Positions 57,562 to 64,000 of a DNA stretch of 64,000 nt are shown in pieces. The position numbers and the translations under genes are program-made. How positions within the stretch are numbered: position 1 is the first letter of the stretch; each line of letters starts with the position of its first letter. The notes under the pieces were generated by a model. It searched no databases, was not told the origin of the DNA, and was given only the letters and a program-made list of their open reading frames with translations. The stretch spans positions 1 to 64,000 of the forward strand of contig JAUJYZ010000796.1 of the NCBI GenBank assembly GCA_033675265.1, written 5' to 3'. The DNA is from Actinostola sp. cb2023. Taxonomy: Eukaryota; Cnidaria; Anthozoa; Actiniaria; Actinostolidae.

Positions 57562-59692
57562 TCTTTATGTTGTTCCAATCAATGGCATGCCCTGATGTAT
57601 GGGCATGCTCCGCCAAAGCTGACTTCTCTGGGTGGTTAAGCCGCACCGACGCTTGATGTTCTTTTATTCGCGTACCTAATGCTCTCCCCGTCTCGCCGAT
57701 GTAGGATGTGTCGCACTCACCACATGGAATGGTGTAGACCACACCTGTCTGTTTCTCGCTGATGACCGGATCTTTTGGCCTTGAAAGGATTTCACGTAGA
57801 GTCTTGTGTGGTTTGACACATGTTCTTATCTTGTGACGCGATAGAACGCGTGAGATTTTTTCAGTGGTGCCTTTCACGTATGGCAATATTGCAAATCCTT
57901 TAAATTCATCGTCTACCGTGCTTTCTCTATTACGTTTTGGTAAAGTTGAAAACTTCTTGATAAACTGTCGCGGGTATCCGTTTTCAGATAAAGACTTGCA
58001 AATGTGGATGTTTTCTTCATTCTTGATGTTATTATCAGTGAGCAGATTTTCCTTTCTGTAGCTAAGTGTTCGTACCACTGCAGCTTTATGACGAGATGGG
58101 TGGTGGCTGTTGAAATCCAGGTATTTGTCGGTATGAGTTTTCTTACGATAAATTGAGATCTCTATGGTTCCATTCTCAGCTACCTTGTTAAGGGTGTCTA
58201 AGAATGGCAAACCAACATCAGAATATCTCTCCAATGTAAACTTGATGTTAACATCTTGTTTGTTAAGGTGTTCATGGAATGCATTGATGTTGTCTTGCTT
58301 AATGATGCAGATGGTATCGTCCACGTAACGTTTGAAAATTCTAGGAGAGACAAGGAATGTAGAAAGTGCTTTGGATTCTATCTTCTCCATTACTAAATTA
58401 GCCACAACTACAGATATTGGTGAGCCCATAGCAGTGCCATGTATCTGCTGGTAGTACTTGCCCTTGAAACTGAACTCAGTTGAACTCAAGCAAAAGGATA
58501 GTAATGATGTAACGTCAGCTGGTGTTAAACTGGTGCGTTCATGAAGACAGAGGTCTTGTTCTAGTCTTGTCAGGGCAGCTGACACCGCTATGCTGGTTGG
58601 GATGGAGGTAAAAAGAGACACTACGTCAAATGACACAAGTTCTTCGTTAGTATCAAGAGTCAATGTCTGTGCTATGTTTGTCCACTCTTTACTGTTGCGT
58701 AAATGTTGTTCCGTATTACCAACCAATGGAGAGAGAATGGTTACAAGGTGTTTCGAGAGCTGATAAGTAGTTGAACCAATGTAACTGATAATAGGCCTTA
58801 ACGGAGTGTCTACTTTATGGATTTTAGGAACTCCATAAAGTCTTGGTGTTATAGCATCCGTGGTACAGAGTGATCTATAGGTGCTATCTTGGAACTTATC
58901 TTTCATTTTGGAAAGCATAGCTTTCAGCTTTGTTTCGCAAGACTTTGCTGGATCCCTTGGTAGTATCTTATAGGTCTTTGTGTCACTCAGCATATTTTCG
59001 ATCTTATTATCGTACTCTGTGCGATCCATGACTACTGTGGCATTACCCTTATCAGCTTTGAGGATGATAATATCTTTGTCATCACGTAAGGTTCTTATTG
59101 CACTTTTTTCATCTTTTGTTAAGTTATTGGCAGGCAATTTCGCACTTGCAAGGATGTTGGTGACTTTATTTCTTATATCTGATTTAGCTTTAGGACTCAA
59201 ACCAGAAATCGACGACTCAGTTTCAATTACGAATTTTTCCACAGGAATCTTGCGAGGGGCAGGTGCAAAGTTTAGTCCTTTAGATAGAACAGACATTTCA
59301 TTCTTGCTAAGGTTCTTACTAGACATGTTCACTATCCATTTTGGATTAACAGTGCTTTTCCTATTACAGTCAAATTTTCGAAGTTCTTCTAGTTTGCGTG
59401 TATGTTTGAGTTTAGTTTCTTCGAAGATTTGGTTGTAATGACTCTTTGTTTCTCTTGTGATGTATCTCCAAAATCTTTCACTACATTGTGGTTTCAAACA
59501 ATCTGAAATGTCGTCTATGTTGATTTTGTATTTCCTGATGATAGTGTGGTTTTCTTGATTAAACTGATTTTTCTTTATTGAATGATTACAAGTACAAGAG
59601 TAACAGCCAATGCGTGACGTCAGAGTACAGCCAAAAAAATTGTAGGATGATGACATCTGGTCATGGAGAATTGACCAGGGGTCCTCAGCCAA
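57562..59692 (-). pseudogene. Penelope-like retroelement reverse transcriptase/GIY-YIG endonuclease, 3'-truncated by insertion
   Basis: A 710-codon minus-strand frame from ATG 59692. The RT shows LRDDKDIIILKADKGNATV, then RLYGVPKIHKVDTPLRPI, TAMGSPISVVVANLVMEK and the catalytic YVDDT. The C-terminal endonuclease has VVYTIPCGECDTSYIGETGR (the GIY-YIG pair as VYTI and YIG) and an RIKEH basic helix. This RT plus GIY-YIG order defines Penelope-like elements. No internal stop or frameshift is visible up to residue ~710, where the frame runs into the inverted repeat of the 6.36-kb element and ends within it at 57530. Until that insertion the element may have been intact. The protein primes reverse transcription at nicked chromosome ends. 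Confidence 0.92.
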
Positions 59693-59749
59693 TCAGAAAC
59701 GAGTATATATTTTGAGTGAATAATAATATCCATTATTTTTACCTATGAA

Positions 59750-59904
59750 GTCCCTATTCACCTGATATGAACCCAATAGAAGATTCATTTGGAACAGCCA
59801 AATCATGGTTGAGAAGACGCCCAGACATCTGCTTTCAGTATCCAAAACGATGTTTTGAAATTGCTTTAGACAAGGTATCAGTAGACATACATCAAACAAT
59901 TTAA
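59750..59904 (+). pseudogene. Tc1/mariner transposase C-terminal scrap
   Basis: One frame gives SPDMNPIEDSFGTAKSWLRR and then about 30 codons to TAA. SPDxNPIE with its catalytic Glu is the third signature of Tc1/mariner transposases. The upstream portion is missing. The Penelope-like element starts only 60 bp away, so its insertion may have removed the rest. Confidence 0.75.
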
Positions 59905-60248
59905 CATTTATTGTAATTTCCTATGTTGGTCTCCATGATATAGGTATACCGTACGTATATACCTATTGCACTAATATGATATGTACATGTATGTTTTCTA
60001 TATCGTAAATTAACTAATGTGAAACTTTACACTTTATTTTGGGAAAACGAACAGTATGATTACTGATTGTAATCTAAACGTAAACTGTACCCAATAGAAA
60101 TTTTAACATTTCTGTACTCTTCAGATTGACAGCACAAGCTGTATATTTTTTTTGAAGACTGTCATTATACCTGACGTGCATGTAAGTATTCAAACATATA
60201 ACAATAACGCAAATCCTACAGACTGAAATAGCTTATTATAATAAGATA
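59905..60248. other. Spacer 3' of the SAM gene
   Basis: AT-rich, with several TATACGTA/CATGTA words. No gene seen. Confidence 0.4.
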
Positions 60249-62635
60249 TTACAAATGCTTTCTCACTGCATTGATAATTCTCTCTGAATCATCTTTATCA
60301 ATGATTCCCATTTCACTAAGCAAGGTATAACCAAAGTGAGGATGAACAATGCTATTTAACAACAACCCATCCATTTTGCTTTCCCTAAATTTACACACAT
60401 ACTTATCCAGCTTCAGAGAACATAAAAAATCACAGCAATCATTTAAGTTATAATCTTTCAACATTTTAGGCTGATCCTGTGGCTGATCCTGTGGTTGTGG
60501 CTGTGGCTGAGGTTGAGGTTGGAATGCAAATGGCCTTCCCTGTGAAGTAATGGGAAATCATGATTAAAAGATGGAAATTGTTGATATTAACTAAAATATA
60601 CCCAATCAAATTAGTTACCTGTTGCATCATACACATATTGGACATCATAGCCATCATGTTGGTGTTCTGTATAAGTAGATTTCTCATTAAAGCATCATTG
60701 TCAAGCTTCTGATCAGGCTTACTGGTACGTTTTTCATCTAAGGATCTCCTTTTTGGAGGCACTCCAACAACTTCAATATGTTCCTCCCATACTGGCTCTT
60801 CTCCCACTCCTCCATTCTTACCCTCGACTATAAGATCTGTCCACAGTTTCAGATGCTTATGACCATAACGTTGAAGTTTACCAAGCTTCTCTAGTTCTCT
60901 GACCAGATTGCAGTGTACATCATTCCATAGCTCATTCTTGTCAGAAGTAACTTTTTTTGATGACTCAACGTCTAATGTACTTGCAGCCTCAATAAGGTTT
61001 AAATCTCTTATGTCACCACTTTCATCTGGCAATAAACTGCTGGTTTCACTTGAGAACCAAAGTTGCCTTTTCCTCTTCTTACATTTAGTTTGCAGTGAAT
61101 CTTAAAATAATATTGGAATTATTAAATAAAAACAATATCAGACTTCCTGAATAAAGATTGATTATTATTATTAATTATTACACTTATGTTATTGTAAAAT
61201 TCTCGAAATTGTAGTCAGGTTTCATATTAAACTGTTATATATATTTTTGTCTTGGACGTTTTGTTTAATTTTAGCAGTAGTCTTCATCAGTACTGGGTAA
61301 ATGAACAGGGGCCTACATTTGCACAAAACTACACTGACTCAGTATGTTTTGCAAATCTATACATGTTTCATGTCCTACTTCATTACTGATAAAGAAGACT
61401 GTTGGACTAATAGTTGAAATGACTAAAGTTGAACAAAATGTCTGAAACAAAAATATATTTATCAAATAATCTATATCCCTGTATAAAAGCTTTTATGCTA
61501 CAAAAAAATGTATTTCTCCTTTGTTTGGTCAGTATCTTAGTTTGGACATAAATTAGTAAACTAGTATAGGTCCAAGCTACAATGCAAATAAATTTAAAAT
61601 TAAAACTTACCTATTCCAAGTGGGATGCTGGAACAAGCAATTCTAATTGATGATAAATGACCTTTACCATCCTTGTACTCATTTTTGCAAGCATCCAAAT
61701 CCTCCTCACAGTTGAGATTTACACATTGCTTTTTGCCTTTTCGAAGCCAAAAAAGTCCTTTAATTGGTGTGAATATCACACTTTCGTTTTCAACCTCTCG
61801 TAATTTTGCCTTTATTCCCTCTAAAGTGGAAGTTATTTCTACTTTGGAAATAACAGAGGCAGATCCAGCAACCTTCACTTCTGAGTTTTTCTTCTCTGCA
61901 TTAAACAAAAATATGTCGAAGACTTTGTTTTTCACAACTCTTGGAGATCGACGAACTACGGGTGAACCTATAGAATGAAACAAAACAGAAAATAAAGATT
62001 TATTATGTTAGCCAAATGTTCATTTAGGCTCTGACATTTTTTATTACATAGTTAGCATTTATTATTGTTCTTTAAGCTTATATTTTAGCATCTAGATGTA
62101 AGCTTATATAAATATTTTTTTTTCTTTCTCATACTTAGTTTTAGATTTTTTGAATTGTATATAACTTATGTAAAGCGCATTTGGGCATTTCTGGAGAGTG
62201 CGCTATATAAATATAATATTATTATTATTACTATTAAGCTTATTATTAAGAAAATAAACTTGTTTAAATGTAGTCTGCTTATCGAAGCTTATGCCTGAGT
62301 TTTATATACCTTCATATTCGTTTGAATTCACAATATAGTCAACAGCTAGATAGAAAATAGTCTTTCGCCATCCAGTTTTTCTTTTACCATTGGCATATGT
62401 TAAGGGGTATTCTTTTAGAAGTGATGAGATGTCAGCATCAGAATTCAACGCCACAACTGTTCGGGATCTCCCACTTTTTTTATAGTAAATTTGCTTTAGA
62501 TCGACTTCTTCCATAGGTGTATTGATTCGATCACACACATAACATAAGATGCATGAATGAAGTGTCTTGAACGTCCACCGATAAGGTAATTGGAATGGTG
62601 GCATTTCTGGTCCATTTACCTTCCCAGATTTAGTG
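60249..62635 (-). CDS. SAM-domain protein gene, exons 2-5
   Basis: The minus-strand exons 62635-62310, 61967-61611, 61100-60619 and 60539-60249 have AG/GT borders and compatible phases, giving about 485 codons with no break. Exon 2 encodes a compact domain (LPYRWTFKTLHSCILCYVCD ... KRKTGWRKTIFYLAVDYI). Exon 3 has VVRRSPRVVKN and LFWLRKGKKQCVNLNC. Exon 4 has basic KKRKRQ (possible nuclear signal), LWNDVHCNLVRELEKLGK and a Met-rich stretch. Exon 5 starts with a Gln/Pro repeat and ends with a SAM domain (DYNLNDCCDFLCSLKLDKYV ... DDSERIINAVRKHL). SAM domains mediate protein-protein contacts. The full protein is not one I recognise. It is either a host gene or domesticated element cargo. Confidence 0.65.
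62160..62240 (+). repeat. SINE 3' tail
   Basis: AAGCGCATTTGGGC, then GCGCTATATAAATATAA and an (ATT)n run. This matches the tail type of the SINE at 1508-1803. The tRNA-like head is missing. Confidence 0.5.
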
Positions 62636-62670
62636 CTTAAAAATAACACGACATCTCTCTGTTAACAAGT

Positions 62671-63545
62671 ATAATACCATGATCACCTCGGTTTTCATTG
62701 TTCCACGAGGGACATTTAACATCGAACATCCCTCGCGAAAGCTCAGCTAAGTCAAGCATCGCTCATGCATAGTAATGAGGGAAATTTAGACTAAATGTCC
62801 CTCATGAATACAATCATGAGGGAAATTTAGACTAAATGTCCCTCATGATTATATTCATGAGGGACATTTAGACTAAATATCCCTCATTACTATGCATGAG
62901 GATGCAAGTCAGTCCCTCATATACACCAGGTGTACACACAATCATTGGGACCCAAGAGCAAACCGAATAGTACTTTAATAATCGCTCCTCTACTTATGAT
63001 GACTCGAGCATTCAAGACGTGTGGGATGTGTGAAGCTCAAAATACAACATCGTTAACGCATGCGCAATAGAAGGAAATGCACAAAAGTCGAATTCAAGGG
63101 ATATTTTATTAGACCTATTTCTGTTATTTGTTCACACAATGAAATATAATTATATTAGTTGGCACTTTCCTCTTTTTCTGTATGTGCTTTTTAGTGTTTT
63201 GAGGAACCGTATTCTCCCTTACTTGCTCCACTTCGTCATCTCTCATAAAAGTAAACCGACCTTCCACCATTTCTGATCTGTTTACCTTCAGGTACTCCTT
63301 ACTATAACTAATTTATACTCTTTTATTGTGTAAATGAAACTTGAAGGATGTGCAACATGAAGCATTCCCCAGAGTACAGTCTAATCAAGGCTCTTTCACA
63401 AAACACTATAATATATTCTCCTTTGCGCCGGTTAACTCAAGCCTGTATTTTTGTCCATTTCCTCGGTGATCATGGTATTACAAACTAATACCATGGCATC
63501 TTCGGGATATTAGTGATTAAATGTCCCTCACTAATATCCCTCAGT
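62671..63545. repeat. Nested palindromic repeat in intron 1
   Basis: ATACCATGATCACC (62674) pairs with GGTGATCATGGTAT (about 63463), and a further ATACCATGGCA/TGCCATGGTAT pair lies at 63486-63555. Inside, the word ATGAGGGAAATTTAGACTAA and its complement alternate at 62777-62895, forming several overlapping hairpins. No gene. Confidence 0.75.
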
Positions 63546-63631
63546 GCCATGGTATTACTTATAAAAATAACTTTCAGTAAGATGAAGAGAATCCGAAAAT
63601 AACAAAGACTGTAAATGTTATCGTCAAGTAC

Positions 63632-63763
63632 CTGAACTTCGTTGCCGTCCCAGATCTGAGTTTCGTCTATCGGAGGTGGTTCTACGTAAATTATCTCATC
63701 TTTTACCTCGTATTCATCTGGAAATCCCTGGCTTTCTTCTTGATCTTCGGCCATCTCCGCCAT
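63632..63763 (-). CDS. Candidate first exon of the SAM-domain gene
   Basis: ATG at 63763 in GAACATGGCG context begins MAEMAEDQEESQGFPDEYEV. The acidic exon ends at CAG|GTACTT (63632) after 44 codons. Its phase does not fit exon 2 directly: the join would create a stop. Either another exon intervenes (a 72-bp open stretch with EGRFTFMRDDEVEQ near 63300-63230 is a candidate) or the assignment is wrong. Confidence 0.5.
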
Positions 63764-63804
63764 GTTGAACAGATTCAACACGTGCGAACGGCAAACCTAC
63801 ACAG

Positions 63805-63812
63805 TGACGTCA
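63805..63812. promoter_or_regulatory. CRE-like palindrome upstream of the SAM gene
   Basis: A perfect TGACGTCA lies 42 bp upstream of ATG 63763, in a locally GC- and CpG-richer stretch. In animals CREB/ATF proteins bind this site, typically close to transcription starts. It could also serve a plus-strand gene beyond the window. Confidence 0.45.
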
Positions 63813-64000
63813 CTCGGTCATGTAATGCAAAGTGCAAACCACGATCTCAAAGTCTAGGTGGTCGCGCTTCATCGGAATCGGCGGTAAATACAAAGATTGC
63901 TAGTTGTTTGTTTGCATACATGTGTTTTTTTCCCCTGTTGATTTTATATTTATAGCATTGTACCAGATGATTGGCCACGGATGGAAATCTTGGTAAATAA

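Noticed and set aside
58980..59438. 152-codon membrane-like protein on plus
   Set aside because: Antisense shadow of the Penelope-like reverse transcriptase frame.
1..64000. Bacterial or organellar sequence
   Set aside because: Introns, SINEs, Harbinger, Penelope-like and Maverick elements, and no operon structure, all indicate animal nuclear DNA.

Overview
The window is eukaryotic nuclear DNA. It is AT-rich, its genes are split by GT-AG introns, and most of it is transposon in animal-type families: tRNA-derived SINEs, a Penelope-like element with a GIY-YIG domain, PIF/Harbinger, Tc1/mariner-IS630, a Maverick/Polinton with protein-primed polymerase and integrase, and a Rep-like relic. From memory this mix is typical of anthozoan cnidarians such as corals and sea anemones. 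That placement is an inference. No housekeeping gene is recognisable.

Layout. 1-14.7 kb is repeat-rich and gene-poor: a foldback, a SINE, a 21-bp minisatellite, two related TTAA-flanked inverted-repeat elements (2621-6268 and 8230-9330), a transposase-like fragment and a RecQ-like helicase fragment. 14.7-34 kb is a nest of insertions. A non-LTR reverse transcriptase is split in two. Inside the split lies a segment bounded by ~305-bp direct repeats and carrying a broken Rep gene (HUH endonuclease plus SF3 helicase). A hairpin with TAATATTAC in its loop lies just downstream of Rep. Inside Rep sits a 14.5-kb transposon with a perfect 6-bp target duplication, carrying an IS3-like integrase gene and a convergent CUE/HECT-type gene. 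Intron 1 of the integrase gene holds a Harbinger element, and the Harbinger transposase is cut by a TTAA element.

34-37.5 kb holds minisatellite and foldback MITEs. 37.5-40.6 kb is a decayed multi-exon P-loop gene (minus strand). 40.6-49.5 kb is a dead Maverick/Polinton-like element (capsid-like ORF, truncated integrase, polymerase B). Its polymerase is split by a 2.8-kb TA-flanked IS630-type transposon that carries a second, intact zinc-knuckle ORF. A 213-bp MITE with nearly the same ends lies 1.3 kb further on.

51.2-57.6 kb is the best candidate for an undescribed system. An inverted-repeat element of about 6.36 kb interrupts a Penelope-like element and carries a four-exon gene whose exons join into one open frame of 1,174 codons. 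The product has Cys/His clusters, conserved-looking acidic positions and a C2H2 finger, but I cannot place it in a named transposase family. 59.7 kb has a mariner C-terminal scrap. 60.2-63.8 kb is a minus-strand SAM-domain gene with a CRE-like palindrome upstream of its first candidate exon.

Most element genes carry stops and frameshifts and look dead. The 51.2-57.6 kb gene, the zinc-knuckle ORF at 47.8-48.6 kb and the SAM gene are the main open frames.
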